Positions 8,711 through 17,599 of a DNA stretch of 64,000 nucleotides are shown piece after piece (positions within the stretch are counted from its first letter, which is position 1; each line of letters begins with the position of its first letter). This stretch comes from Pseudomonas frederiksbergensis (lineage in GTDB: Bacteria > Pseudomonadota > Gammaproteobacteria > Pseudomonadales > Pseudomonadaceae). The notes under the pieces were generated by a model. That model did not search any database and was not told the DNA's origin. It saw only the letters and a list, made by a program, of their open reading frames with translations. The position numbers were made by a program, and so were the translations under genes. The stretch is taken from the NCBI RefSeq assembly GCF_001874645.1, contig NZ_CP017886.1:1240001-1304000 (forward strand). Reading direction: 5' to 3'.

Positions 8711-9175
8711 TCAGCGCAGCTTCTTGATGCGTTCGCTTGGACTGATCACGTCGGTCAGGCGGATGCCGAACTTCTCGTTGACCACCACCACTTCGCCGTG
8801 AGCGATGAGCGTGCCATTGACCAGTACGTCCAGCGGTTCGCCGGCCAGACGGTCAAGCTCGATCACCGAGCCCTGGTTGAGCTGCAGCAGGTTTCGAATG
8901 TTGATATCGGTGCTGCCGACTTCCATGGAGATTGACACCGGAATGTCCAGAATCACGTCCAGGTTAGGACCGTCGAGGGTCACGGGTTCGTTGTTCTTCG
9001 GCACGCTGCCGAACTCTTCCATTGCCAGACGACTGGAGGACGACGAAGTCGCCGCATCGGCGGCCAGCAAGGCATCAATGTCGTCCTGCCCGGCATCACC
9101 CGTTTCTTCGAGAGCCGCAGCCCATTCATCGGCCAGCGCCTGGTCGTCCTGGGTATTCATTTCGTCAGCCATCAT
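8711..9175 (-). CDS. fliN: FliN, flagellar motor switch protein
   Basis: FliN forms the lower C-ring with FliM and binds FliH. This 154-residue protein has an acidic N-terminal extension and a C-terminal SpoA domain with DIPVSISMEVGSTDINIRNL and LDVLVNGTLIAHGEVVVVNE. Two adjacent ATGs are possible. The second (9172) lies 6 nt from the AGGA Shine-Dalgarno sequence and may be the true start. It follows fliM after a 66-nt gap. Confidence 0.97.
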   Translation of the reverse strand: MMADEMNTQDDQALADEWAAALEETGDAGQDDIDALLAADAATSSSSSRLAMEEFGSVPKNNEPVTLDGPNLDVILDIPVSISMEVGSTDINIRNLLQLNQGSVIELDRLAGEPLDVLVNGTLIAHGEVVVVNEKFGIRLTDVISPSERIKKLR

Positions 9176-9241
9176 TTGTCCTCAGCGGGCAACCAATCTA
9201 TTAGGAGCCGTCAGTTAAAAGCGAATGTGTACGAGCGCCGA

Positions 9242-10210
9242 TCAGCGGCGCTCGATCGGCTCGATCACTTGCAACGCCAGGTTGCCCTTGTGGGAGCCCA
9301 GTTTGACCTTGAATGCAGGCACGCCATTGGCGCGCATGACCATTTCTTCCGGCAGTTCCACCGGGATCACATCACCCGGCTGCATGTGCAGGATGTCCCG
9401 CAGGCGCAACTGGCGACGGGCGACGGTGGCGCTCAGCGGAACATCGACATCCAGCAAGTCCTGGCGCAAGGCGTTGACCCAACGCTCGTCCTGATCGTCG
9501 AGGTCCGACTGGAAGCCGGCATCAAGCATTTCTCGGACCGGTTCGATCATCGAGTACGGCATGGTCACGTGCAGATCGCCGCCACCGCCATCAAGTTCGA
9601 TGTGGAAGGTCGAGACCACCACCGCTTCGCTCGGCCCGACGATGTTGGCCATGGCCGGGTTCACTTCCGAGTTGATGTACTCGAAGTTGACTTCCATGAT
9701 CGCCTGCCAGGCTTCCTTCAGGTCGATGAAGGCCTGTTCCAGCACCATGCGCACGACGCGCAACTCGGTCGGGGTGAATTCACGACCTTCGATCTTGGCG
9801 TGACGACCGTCACCGCCAAAAAAATTGTCCACTAGCTTGAACACCAGCTTGGCATCCAGAATGAACAGCCCAGTGCCGCGCAACGGCTTGATCTTGACCA
9901 GGTTGAGGCTGGTCGGCACATACAGCGAGTGCACGTACTCGCCGAACTTCATCACCTGTACACCACCGACGGCAACGTCTGCCGAGCGACGCAACATGTT
10001 GAACATGCTGATGCGGGTGTAGCGTGCAAAACGCTCGTTGATCATTTCCAGGGTCGGCATGCGTCCGCGAACGATGCGATCCTGGCTGGTCAGGTCGTAG
10101 CTTTTGGCACCGCCCGGTTCTGCAGCATTGTCGGTCTGTACCAGACCGTCATCGACGCCATGCAACAGCGCATCGATCTCATCCTGGGACAGCAGGTCTT
10201 GCACGGCCAT
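9242..10210 (-). CDS. fliM: FliM, flagellar motor switch protein
   Basis: This 322-residue protein carries the N-terminal CheY-binding motif LSQDEIDALL at residues 7-16. The central CheC-like domain follows, with IVRGRMPTLEMINERFARY, and then a C-terminal SpoA domain. It connects FliG to FliN in the switch and receives phospho-CheY. It lies 9 nt after fliL in the fliLMNOPQR operon. Confidence 0.98.
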   Translation of the reverse strand: MAVQDLLSQDEIDALLHGVDDGLVQTDNAAEPGGAKSYDLTSQDRIVRGRMPTLEMINERFARYTRISMFNMLRRSADVAVGGVQVMKFGEYVHSLYVPTSLNLVKIKPLRGTGLFILDAKLVFKLVDNFFGGDGRHAKIEGREFTPTELRVVRMVLEQAFIDLKEAWQAIMEVNFEYINSEVNPAMANIVGPSEAVVVSTFHIELDGGGGDLHVTMPYSMIEPVREMLDAGFQSDLDDQDERWVNALRQDLLDVDVPLSATVARRQLRLRDILHMQPGDVIPVELPEEMVMRANGVPAFKVKLGSHKGNLALQVIEPIERR

Positions 10211-10219
10211 GTCGTGTTC

Positions 10220-10720
10220 CTACTGCAGTACGAAATTGGTAAAGAGCAACTGGTCGATAACGACTTTGCCGACTTCCTTCTGCGCTACCTCCTGCACACT
10301 GGCAGTGGCTTTCTGGCGCAGCATTTCCTGACCGACCGGGGTCGCCAGAGTGTCGAAGCTCTGCCCGGAGAAGAGCATGACCAGGTTGTTGCGAATCACC
10401 GGCATATGCACTTTCAGCGCATCCAGATCCGCCTGGTTACGCGCCTGCAGGGTGATGCTCACCTGCATGTAGCGCTGACGGCCATTCTGGTTGTAGTTGG
10501 CCACGAAGGCTGGGGCCATGGGCTCATAAATCGCCGCAGGCTTGACGTTGCTGGCGGCCTCGGCAGCAGGCGCAGGCTTGCTCTGAGCGCTGTGCATGAA
10601 GTACCAGGTCGCGCCCACGGACAGACCGATCGCCAGCAGCACGGCCAGCACAATCACGAGAATAAGCTTGAGTTTGCCTTTCCCGGCAGGGTCTTTCACT
10701 GCTGCTTCGCTCTTCGCCAT
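10220..10720 (-). CDS. fliL: FliL, flagellar basal body-associated protein
   Basis: FliL surrounds the stator units and supports torque. This 166-residue protein has a short basic N-terminus, one transmembrane helix at about residues 17-38 (LKLILVIVLAVLLAIG region), and a periplasmic SPFH-like domain ending in VIDQLLFTNFVLQ. It is the first gene of the fliLMNOPQR-flhB operon, with a sigma-54 promoter about 50-65 nt upstream. Confidence 0.96.
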   Translation of the reverse strand: MAKSEAAVKDPAGKGKLKLILVIVLAVLLAIGLSVGATWYFMHSAQSKPAPAAEAASNVKPAAIYEPMAPAFVANYNQNGRQRYMQVSITLQARNQADLDALKVHMPVIRNNLVMLFSGQSFDTLATPVGQEMLRQKATASVQEVAQKEVGKVVIDQLLFTNFVLQ

Positions 10721-10769
10721 GCCAATAATCCGTCACTATTCGAGTTTTCACAGGTGCACGGCAAGGCAA

Positions 10770-10787
10770 GAGCAAGTGTTATGCCAG
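10770..10787 (-). promoter_or_regulatory. sigma-54 promoter of the fliL operon
   Basis: The minus strand reads CTGGCATA-ACAC-TTGCT. The -24 GG is at 10785-10784 and the -12 GC at 10773-10772, with 10 nt between. The predicted transcript starts near 10760, about 40 nt before the fliL ATG. Confidence 0.82.
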
Positions 10788-10852
10788 AAGTGTCAGAGAG
10801 GAAAATGGAGGGGGGGGGTTGGCAAATGCCAAAGTCAAAAGATCGTCCGAAC

Positions 10853-10939
10853 GCGACCCGAACCTTCGGCAGCTCCTACAAAGGCGAGGCGTACGCCAAT
10901 CCGTAGGAGCTGCCGAAGGCTGCGATCTGTTCGGGTCGC
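10853..10939. repeat. REP pair 3' of fliK
   Basis: Perfect 17-nt arms (10863-10879 and 10903-10919) carry the core CTTCGGCAGCTCCTAC. Further out, an additional pair (gcgacccgaa at 10853-10862 and its complement at 10930-10939) extends the cruciform. It ends 9 nt from the fliK stop codon. A run of nine G lies nearby at 10810-10818. Confidence 0.85.
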
Positions 10940-10948
10940 TGCAACTTG

Positions 10949-12328
10949 TCAGGCGTAATAGTCGACTGCGCTGGAACCGATGACGCTGGTGGTGTTGGCA
11001 GCCGCTTCAGCCACGCTCACTGGCAGCTCTTCATCCGCCGAGCCCAGGCGACCACCATTGGCACTGGTGGGCCCGTTTTGACCTTGCTGTGCCTGCTGTT
11101 GTCCCTGTCCTTGCCAGCCGCGAGACTGGTCGGACACGTTGACATCAACCTGCCCCATGCCTTGCTGGGCAAACATGTCGCGCAGACGATGCATCTGACT
11201 GTCCAGCGCCTCACGCACGCCAACGTGAGCACTCATGAAGGTCACTTGAGTCTGCTGATCGGGGACCATGTTCACCCGAATATCCAGGCGACCCAATTCC
11301 GCTGGTTGAAGCTGAATATCAGCCGCCTTGAGGTTGGCACTCGACAGGTACATGACCCGATTGACCACTTCCTCGGTCCAGCCGCTCTGATGCATGGCGA
11401 TCGGTTGATTCACCGGCAACGCATTCGCGGTCTTTGGTGTGGCGGCCTGGGTCATCGCCGCCAGACGATTGGCAAAATCATCAACACGCGTGTCACTGCT
11501 CGCCGACTTCAAATCCTTGAGCCCGTCGTCGATCAACCCACTGAAAGACTTTTCGCCTCCCTGACTGGTGCTGTCCTTGTCGGTTTGCACCTCAAGCATG
11601 CTCGCCATGCCATTGGCAAAGTTCTGCGCCGCAGTGGGCTCGCCATCAGCCTGATCCGGTGTCGCCTTTGCCGGGGACTGACTGGACGCCGACACGTGAC
11701 CACTTTGCTCCAGCGCCAGACGCAAGGCCGGCATCGCATCCAAAGGATCGGATGCAGGATCGAACGAGGGGTCAGGCGCCACCGCAGGCTGAGCCGGCGC
11801 AGGCGTCACTGTAGCCGCAAGCGCTGCGTCGACCTGAGGCGGGGTCTGAACCTGAGCCGGAGCAATCACGGGCGGTGCTTGTGGATCTGGTACCGGCACT
11901 GGCGCCGGTTGCACCGCCTGCGCCAATGCCGGATCGAGAGCAGGGTCGACCGGAGCGCTATCAGCCACCGGGGTATCCTTGGCCGCCGCAGCGTCGCTTG
12001 CGGACTTATCGCCGGTATCCGCCGGTTTGTCGGCGGGCAAGGATTTGCCGTTATCGGCAACCGTCGCCTCCGGAGCGGCAGACTTGTTGTCAGGCGAGAC
12101 CTTTTTGCCGGAGTTGTCCGCCACTTTGTCACGCACGGTTTTGCCGGCAACCTCAGTGCCTGACGCAGGAGTCGCTTGCGACTGCTTGGCGTAGACCTGA
12201 GAGAAACTTGCGGCCTTATCCCTTGACTCTGCGGGCGTTACCGGCGCATTGACAGCCACGGTCGCAGACGCAGCCTGAGTCTTGGCCTGCGATGCGGCCT
12301 GAAGAAGCATATTCGGGGCGAGGGGCAT
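10949..12328 (-). CDS. fliK: FliK, hook-length control protein
   Basis: FliK measures hook length and triggers the FlhB specificity switch. I start it at the ATG giving MPLAPNMLLQAASQ (459 residues), 6 nt after a GGAG element. An upstream frame extension to 12373 is unlikely, because transcription from the predicted sigma-54 promoter would begin inside it. The first 300 residues are Ala/Pro/Asp-rich and low complexity, as expected of the ruler region. The C-terminal domain holds the conserved LQPAELGRLDIRV followed by a helix ending FAQQGMGQVDVNV, which contacts FlhB. The last codons (SAVDYYA) are also family-like. Confidence 0.93.
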   Translation of the reverse strand: MPLAPNMLLQAASQAKTQAASATVAVNAPVTPAESRDKAASFSQVYAKQSQATPASGTEVAGKTVRDKVADNSGKKVSPDNKSAAPEATVADNGKSLPADKPADTGDKSASDAAAAKDTPVADSAPVDPALDPALAQAVQPAPVPVPDPQAPPVIAPAQVQTPPQVDAALAATVTPAPAQPAVAPDPSFDPASDPLDAMPALRLALEQSGHVSASSQSPAKATPDQADGEPTAAQNFANGMASMLEVQTDKDSTSQGGEKSFSGLIDDGLKDLKSASSDTRVDDFANRLAAMTQAATPKTANALPVNQPIAMHQSGWTEEVVNRVMYLSSANLKAADIQLQPAELGRLDIRVNMVPDQQTQVTFMSAHVGVREALDSQMHRLRDMFAQQGMGQVDVNVSDQSRGWQGQGQQQAQQGQNGPTSANGGRLGSADEELPVSVAEAAANTTSVIGSSAVDYYA

Positions 12329-12374
12329 AACGGTCTCCGCTGCACTGGGATCGTAGGTACAGTTGAGAAACAAA

Positions 12375-12393
12375 ATGCAAGGGTCGAGCCAAG
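12375..12393 (-). promoter_or_regulatory. sigma-54 promoter of fliK
   Basis: The minus strand reads TTGGCTCG-ACCC-TTGCA, one base from the full consensus. GG (12390-12389) and GC (12378-12377) are 10 nt apart. The predicted start is near 12365, 37 nt before the fliK ATG. Confidence 0.87.
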
Positions 12394-12432
12394 TTTGATC
12401 AGACGCTAGAAAAACCTGTACCGATGACGCTT

Positions 12433-12777
12433 TTAATAATGAAAACGCTGGCGCTCTTCACGATACAGTCGTCGGACGATGGCGAATTCGCCGTCGATTT
12501 CTCCGACCAGCTCTTCAATTCCCGCAAGGCTTTTTTGTTTGGCTCGCTGCTCCAGCTCATTGCATAGCTCAGCCAGGCGTCTGGCCCCCATGTTGCTGCT
12601 ACTGCCCTTGAAGCTGTGGGCGGCACTGAGCAATTGATCAGGGTCCTGGGCCCCGTGAAGTTGGGTCAAGCGCGTTTCGGAGTCCTGAAGAAAAGTATCC
12701 AGAAGTGTCAGGTACTCATCCTCCATGACCTCCTTCAACGCACTCAGCACTTCCGGGTCCAGATGAATGTCAGTCAC
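12433..12777 (-). CDS. hptB: HptB-type histidine phosphotransfer protein
   Basis: This is a 114-residue stand-alone Hpt domain, with the phosphoaccepting histidine at residue 54 in HSFKGSSSNMGA. In P. aeruginosa HptB relays phosphate from hybrid kinases to the response regulator HsbR and so controls motility and biofilm formation. Here it lies 30 nt downstream of an hsbR-like gene and is followed by fliK. The assignment rests on the domain and the hsbA-hsbR-hptB order. Confidence 0.88.
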   Translation of the reverse strand: MTDIHLDPEVLSALKEVMEDEYLTLLDTFLQDSETRLTQLHGAQDPDQLLSAAHSFKGSSSNMGARRLAELCNELEQRAKQKSLAGIEELVGEIDGEFAIVRRLYREERQRFHY

Positions 12778-12807
12778 TTGTTCGCTCCTTGATCAAGAAT
12801 GCGCGGA

Positions 12808-14514
12808 TTATGCCTGAGCCGCCCAGGAAAACTCTACGCGGGCACGTCGGCCATTGTCCGACCAACTGGCGTTGTGGCTCAATTGGCGAACCAGACTCAC
12901 CCCGCGACCCGACAAGCGGTCGCCGTCGACAGGTCGAGCCATGACTCGCTGCACGTCGAACCCTGCACCGCTGTCTTCAATTTCAACCACCAGACAGCCA
13001 CCTGCACCTTGCGGCGACACTTGCATATGCACCCGCAGGTAGCCGTCCTCAAGCGCCTCCAGGCGCGCATTGCGTTGCTCATAATACCGCGCAAACCCGG
13101 ACGCATCGCGCTTGAGACTCGAATCCAGTCCCAGCACACCATGCTCCAGCGCATTGGAATAGAGCTCGGCCAGCACACTGTAAAGTGCCCCGCTTTGCGC
13201 CCGCAGCCCATGCACCTCAAGCAACAACTGCAACAGATAAGGCAACGGATTGAAGCGCTTGAGCGTGTCTGCGCGAAACTCGAAACTCACCGACCAGTCC
13301 AGCGGGCAAGACTCGCCACTGTCGGAATACACAATGGTCGCAGGCCTGAGTTGCGTGGCTTCGAGCAGGCTGACCTCCACCATGCTGACATCATCTCGCG
13401 CCTCGCCACGGAAATCCCGCAGCGCCTGTTCAATCTCCTCGAACAACCGTTCTGGCAGGCGATTGTCGGCAAACACTCGCTCCAATCGCTCGACACCAAA
13501 CAGCTGCTCGTCGGCATCACAGGTATCGATCACGCCGTCCGACAACAGGAACACCCGGTCGCCGAGGGCCATCGGGAACACCTCGGTGCGATCATCAAAG
13601 GCTTGCGAACTCAACACACCCAGCGGCAGATGCCGCGCCAGCAACGTGGTGCGCTTGCCGTTGGCGATATCATGCAGATAACCATCCGGCATACCGCCGT
13701 TCCAGACCTCCACTGAACGCCGCTGAAAACTCAGGCACAACAGGGTCGCACAACAGAACATGTCCACCGGCAGGATACGTTTGAGCTTGGCGTTCATCTC
13801 ACGCAGCATTTCCGCCAGGCCGTATCCCTTGGCGGTCATGCCGTAGAACACTTCCGCCAGCGGCATGGCGCCGACCGCCGCCGGCAGGCCATGACCGGTG
13901 AAATCCCCCAGCAGCACATGCATGTCACCGGCCGGGGTGAATGCCGCCAGCAACAGGTCGCCGTTGAACAACGCATAGGGGGACTGCGAATAACGGATAT
14001 TGGGCGCGCTCAGGCAACCGGAGTGAGCGACCTTGTCGAATACCGCCTTGGCCACCCGCTGCTCATTGAGCAGGTACTCATGGTGCCGGGCGATCAGATC
14101 GCGCTGCTCCAGGACCGTCGCCTGCAAGCGCCGCAATCGGTCCATCGCCTTGATCTTGGCGCCCAGGATCACCTGGTTATAGGGTTTTGCCAGAAAGTCG
14201 TCGCCACCCGCCTCCAGGCAACGCGCCAAGGCTTCGCTTTCCGTCAATGAGGTCAGGAAGATGATCGGCACCAGGGTTTCGCCGGCCAGCAGCTTGATCT
14301 GCCGCGCCGCTTCGAAACCGTCCATCACCGGCATCATCGCGTCCATCAACACCAGTTGAGGACGCTGCTGCTGATACAGCTCAACCGCTTCGGCACCATT
14401 GGCCGCGGTCAACACCTCATGCCCCTGTCGACGAACAATACTCGACAGCAGCAAGCGATCGGCCGCGCTGTCTTCAGCGATCAGCACGGTCAGCGGCTCG
14501 GGCAGCGTCGACAT
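12808..14514 (-). CDS. hsbR: HsbR-type response regulator with PP2C phosphatase and anti-sigma kinase domains
   Basis: This 568-residue three-domain protein begins with a receiver domain (LIAEDSAADR, phosphoacceptor Asp58 in LVLMDAMMPVMDG). A SpoIIE-like PP2C phosphatase follows (about 190-390, with GDFTGHGLPAAVGAM and LLSDGVIDTC). A C-terminal RsbW-like HATPase comes last (NALEHGVLG and the glycine box GRGVSLVRQL). In P. aeruginosa HsbR switches the phosphorylation state of HsbA. I choose the ATG at 14514. A TTG at 14523 would overlap the hsbA stop, but it has no advantage. Confidence 0.9.
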   Translation of the reverse strand: MSTLPEPLTVLIAEDSAADRLLLSSIVRRQGHEVLTAANGAEAVELYQQQRPQLVLMDAMMPVMDGFEAARQIKLLAGETLVPIIFLTSLTESEALARCLEAGGDDFLAKPYNQVILGAKIKAMDRLRRLQATVLEQRDLIARHHEYLLNEQRVAKAVFDKVAHSGCLSAPNIRYSQSPYALFNGDLLLAAFTPAGDMHVLLGDFTGHGLPAAVGAMPLAEVFYGMTAKGYGLAEMLREMNAKLKRILPVDMFCCATLLCLSFQRRSVEVWNGGMPDGYLHDIANGKRTTLLARHLPLGVLSSQAFDDRTEVFPMALGDRVFLLSDGVIDTCDADEQLFGVERLERVFADNRLPERLFEEIEQALRDFRGEARDDVSMVEVSLLEATQLRPATIVYSDSGESCPLDWSVSFEFRADTLKRFNPLPYLLQLLLEVHGLRAQSGALYSVLAELYSNALEHGVLGLDSSLKRDASGFARYYEQRNARLEALEDGYLRVHMQVSPQGAGGCLVVEIEDSGAGFDVQRVMARPVDGDRLSGRGVSLVRQLSHNASWSDNGRRARVEFSWAAQA

Positions 14515-14519
14515 GACGA

Positions 14520-14819
14520 TCAACTGATGTCGAACAGCTTGTCGAAATTGGAAATAGCGAGGATTTTCTTCACATCGGAACTGCTATTGACCACGCGAAT
14601 ATCGGAGTTGTCTCCACCTGCGTGATCGCGCAGCAACAGCAACATACCCAACGCCGAGCTGTCGAGGTAGGTCGCTTCTTTCAGGTCGACGACAACCGCA
14701 GAGAGCTCCTTATCCTCGTAGGACTCACGAAACTCCTGATGCTTGGCGAAATCGAACCGCCCTTTGACCGAAATGGTGAGTTTTTGCCCATCCGATGATA
14801 CTTCTGTAACGACTGACAT
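14520..14819 (-). CDS. hsbA: HsbA-type anti-sigma factor antagonist (STAS domain)
   Basis: This 99-residue STAS protein has the phosphorylatable serine in LDSSALGMLLLL (Ser54/Ser55). By analogy with P. aeruginosa, unphosphorylated HsbA binds the anti-sigma factor FlgM and frees FliA, whereas phosphorylated HsbA promotes c-di-GMP signalling. It is followed directly by hsbR. Its placement between fliJ and fliK ties this switch to flagellar assembly genes. Confidence 0.9.
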   Translation of the reverse strand: MSVVTEVSSDGQKLTISVKGRFDFAKHQEFRESYEDKELSAVVVDLKEATYLDSSALGMLLLLRDHAGGDNSDIRVVNSSSDVKKILAISNFDKLFDIS

Positions 14820-14886
14820 GTTACGGCTTCCCTGTCATTGGCAACGTGTAGAAGGTTTAGCACTTGCGGAGGGCATGAGCAAGGTC

Positions 14887-14969
14887 AAAAGATCGCAGCC
14901 TTCGGCAGCTCCTACATTGACCACATGCAAACCCGATCTCGTAGGAGCTGCCGAAGGCTGCGATCTTTT
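14887..14969. repeat. REP pair 3' of fliJ
   Basis: Two perfect 29-nt inverted arms (14887-14915, 14941-14969) are separated by 25 nt. The outer ends read AAAAGATCGCAG and CTGCGATCTTTT, so transcripts from either side would form a long hairpin followed by T residues. It lies 12 nt beyond the fliJ stop and 67 nt before the hsbA start. Confidence 0.9.
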
Positions 14970-14981
14970 TGAAACCAGCGC

Positions 14982-15431
14982 TCAATACGGATCGTGGCGC
15001 GGCAGGCGCTGGGAAAGCTCATCGAGCAGCTTCTGCTCGCGCCGGTCTTCGAGTTGGCGGGCTTCATCCATGTAACGCTGCACCAGTTTGCGCAGCCCTT
15101 CAACCCGGGCAAAAGCCTGCTGCCAGGTTTCACGCGCCTTGTTCAGGTTGTTCTGATGCCAGGCCAGGCTTTGGCGCTGCTGATCGATAGCGGTGCCCAG
15201 TTGTGCGAGAAAGCCCTGATACCCCAACAGCCACTGCCCCGAGACGCCACGGCTGCCGCGCTCGATCCATTGCTCCTGATACTCGAGGCGGAAACTTTCG
15301 AGGTCGGCGAGTTTGCTCTCGGCCAATCGCACCTGACCCTGGAAGTGACCCAGGCGCTGGACGGCAGTCTTTTCGGCCTTTTCAGCCATCTCGACCACGG
15401 GCGCCAAGCGGGCTGACCGGCTCTGGGCCAT
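14982..15431 (-). CDS. fliJ: FliJ, flagellar export chaperone/ATPase stalk
   Basis: This 149-residue protein is almost entirely predicted coiled coil, rich in Gln, Glu, Arg and Leu. It starts MAQSRSARLAPVVEMAEKAE. FliJ forms the stalk inside the FliI hexamer and helps chaperone escort. It follows fliI after 6 nt. Confidence 0.94.
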   Translation of the reverse strand: MAQSRSARLAPVVEMAEKAEKTAVQRLGHFQGQVRLAESKLADLESFRLEYQEQWIERGSRGVSGQWLLGYQGFLAQLGTAIDQQRQSLAWHQNNLNKARETWQQAFARVEGLRKLVQRYMDEARQLEDRREQKLLDELSQRLPRHDPY

Positions 15432-15437
15432 GAGGGG

Positions 15438-16796
15438 TTAGCCGCCAGCCGCCGGGGCGAAGATCGAGGCCAGATACGCCTCGCTCTCACCGAGACTGAT
15501 GCTGTCGTTCAGCCCCTGACGCAGGTACTTGACCAGTTGTGGCTGCAACGAGATTGCCAGATCGGTTTCCCGATCACCGCCCGCCACATAGGCGCCGACG
15601 CTGATCAAGTCGCGACTTTGCTGGTAACGCGACCAGAGCTGCTTGAAGTACTGCGCACGCGTCATGTGATCCGGACTGACCACCGACGGCATGACCCGAC
15701 TGATGGACGCCTCGATGTCGATCGCCGGGTAGTGCCCCTCTTCCGCCAGGCGCCGCGACAGGACGATGTGCCCATCGAGCACGCCCCGCGCGGCGTCGGC
15801 GATCGGATCCTGCTGGTCGTCGCCTTCGGACAGGACCGTATAAAACGCGGTGATCGAACCTCCACCCGCCTCGGCATTACCGGCACGCTCCACCAGTTTC
15901 GGCAGCTTGGCGAATACCGACGGCGGATAACCCTTGGTCGCGGGCGGCTCGCCGATAGCCAGGGCGATTTCCCGTTGTGCCTGAGCAAAACGAGTCAGGG
16001 AATCCATCAGCAACAAGACGTTCTTGCCCTTGTCGCGGAAATATTCGGCGATTCGCGTGCAATACATCGCGGCGCGCAAACGCATCAATGGCGCATCGTC
16101 CGCGGGAGATGCAACCACCACGGAGCGCTTGAGCCCCTCTTCACCAAGGATGTGCTCGATGAACTCCTTGACCTCGCGACCCCGCTCACCGATCAGCCCG
16201 ACCACGATGATGTCGGCCTCGGTGAAGCGGGTCATCATGCCCAGCAGCACACTCTTGCCGACGCCGGTGCCGGCGAAGAGGCCAAGGCGCTGACCGCGAC
16301 CGACTGTCAATAATCCGTTGATGGAGCGAATGCCCACGTCCAGCGGCTGGCTGATAGGGTCGCGCTTGAGCGGGTTGATGGTCGGACCATCCATCGGCAC
16401 CCAGTCCTCGGCTTTCATCCCGCCCTTGCCGTCCAGCGCACGGCCAGCGCCGTCCAGTACGCGCCCGAGCATGCTCATGCCCATCGGCAAGCGACCGGTA
16501 TCGGCCAGAGGGACAACCCTGGCGCCCGGGGCGATGCCGGCGACACTGCCGACCGGCATCAGAAACACCTTGCTGCCGGAGAAGCCCATGACTTCCGCTT
16601 CGACCTGAACCGGGTGATAACTGTCGTCGTTGATCACCATGCAGCGGCTGCCCATGGCAGCGCGCAAACCCTCGGCCTCAAGCGTCAGGCCCACCATGCG
16701 CAGCAAGCGCCCTTCGAGAATTGGCTGACCGGGCAACTCAGTGGCGTGCGCATACGTACTCAGGCGCTTGCCGAAGCTGGTGCGATCAAGGCGCAT
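15438..16796 (-). CDS. fliI: FliI, flagellum-specific export ATPase
   Basis: This F1-beta-like ATPase energises substrate unloading at the export gate. I start it at the ATG giving [15 protein letters not shown] (452 residues), with GGAA 7 nt upstream and an 11-nt overlap with fliH. An ATG 24 nt further upstream is a less likely alternative. Walker A is [11 protein letters not shown] at 172-182. The [10 protein letters not shown] motif and the Walker B region [16 protein letters not shown] are also present. Confidence 0.97.
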   Translation of the reverse strand: MRLDRTSFGKRLSTYAHATELPGQPILEGRLLRMVGLTLEAEGLRAAMGSRCMVINDDSYHPVQVEAEVMGFSGSKVFLMPVGSVAGIAPGARVVPLADTGRLPMGMSMLGRVLDGAGRALDGKGGMKAEDWVPMDGPTINPLKRDPISQPLDVGIRSINGLLTVGRGQRLGLFAGTGVGKSVLLGMMTRFTEADIIVVGLIGERGREVKEFIEHILGEEGLKRSVVVASPADDAPLMRLRAAMYCTRIAEYFRDKGKNVLLLMDSLTRFAQAQREIALAIGEPPATKGYPPSVFAKLPKLVERAGNAEAGGGSITAFYTVLSEGDDQQDPIADAARGVLDGHIVLSRRLAEEGHYPAIDIEASISRVMPSVVSPDHMTRAQYFKQLWSRYQQSRDLISVGAYVAGGDRETDLAISLQPQLVKYLRQGLNDSISLGESEAYLASIFAPAAGG

Positions 16797-17595
16797 CAGC
16801 GATTTCCAGCTCTGGCTCATCCACTGCGACAGACGGCTTTTCGCTGACAGGAAGTTCCAGCGTCAGATCCGCCTCGGCCGGATGCAATGCCTGGTCGTGC
16901 AACTGATCAAACAGCTTGACCATGATTTGCGTGATGCGGGTTTCGACTGTCGCGTCGATACGGCTGTGCTCGGTCTCGACCCGACATCCGCCCGGCAACA
17001 GGGCTTCGTCTTCGACGATGCGCCAGGTCTCTTCATGGCGCTCGCGCAGGGCTTTGACCTGCTCAAAGTCCTGCGGATTGATGTACAGACGCACATTCCC
17101 GACGCCCAACGGCAGCAACTTCAGGGCCTCACGCATGACGTGTTCGATGTGTGTCGAGTCGATGGCCAGTTCGCGCTGAATCACCTGCCTGGTGGTGTGC
17201 TGAACCAGACCGACCAGGGATTTCTCGATTTGCGTGTCCTGCTCGGCAATCGGCTCGAACAGATTGCCCATCAGCAATTCAAGGCTGGCGAGCTTCGCGC
17301 TCAGGGCCACGTCAGCCTCCTGACGAACCTTGAGCGTGGCGCTGTGAAAACCTTCTTTCTCGCCGGTGGCAAAGCCTTCGTTGTAGGCTTCCTGACGAAT
17401 GCTTTCGAGTTCTTCGAGGGTCAGTGGCTGGACTTCCTCCAGCGGCACTTCTTCCATCTCCGGCGGCTCGGGCTCAGGCTCGGGCTCAGGTTCCGGAACG
17501 TAAGGGTCGAAGCTGGGCAACGACCAGACATCAAAACCACTGACATCACGCGCACGGATCAGGTCGGTGGGCGACTCATCACTCTTGGATGCCAT
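16786..17595 (-). CDS. fliH: FliH, negative regulator/stator of the export ATPase
   Basis: FliH links FliI to the C-ring protein FliN. This 269-residue protein has a striking Glu-Pro run ([11 protein letters not shown]) near residues 36-46, then a long helical region and a C-terminal globular domain with [20 protein letters not shown]. It overlaps fliI at its 3' end and lies 4 nt after fliG. Confidence 0.94.
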   Translation of the reverse strand: MASKSDESPTDLIRARDVSGFDVWSLPSFDPYVPEPEPEPEPEPPEMEEVPLEEVQPLTLEELESIRQEAYNEGFATGEKEGFHSATLKVRQEADVALSAKLASLELLMGNLFEPIAEQDTQIEKSLVGLVQHTTRQVIQRELAIDSTHIEHVMREALKLLPLGVGNVRLYINPQDFEQVKALRERHEETWRIVEDEALLPGGCRVETEHSRIDATVETRITQIMVKLFDQLHDQALHPAEADLTLELPVSEKPSVAVDEPELEIADAP

Positions 17596-17599
17596 AGCG

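Noticed and set aside
10810..10818. Run of nine G as a phase-variation tract
   Set aside because: It lies upstream of the fliL promoter and outside any reading frame, so slippage would not shift a gene.
14820..14875. Possible sigma-28 promoter for hsbA (TAAA followed by GCCAATGA)
   Set aside because: The spacer is about 2 nt short and the -10 element deviates at two conserved bases.
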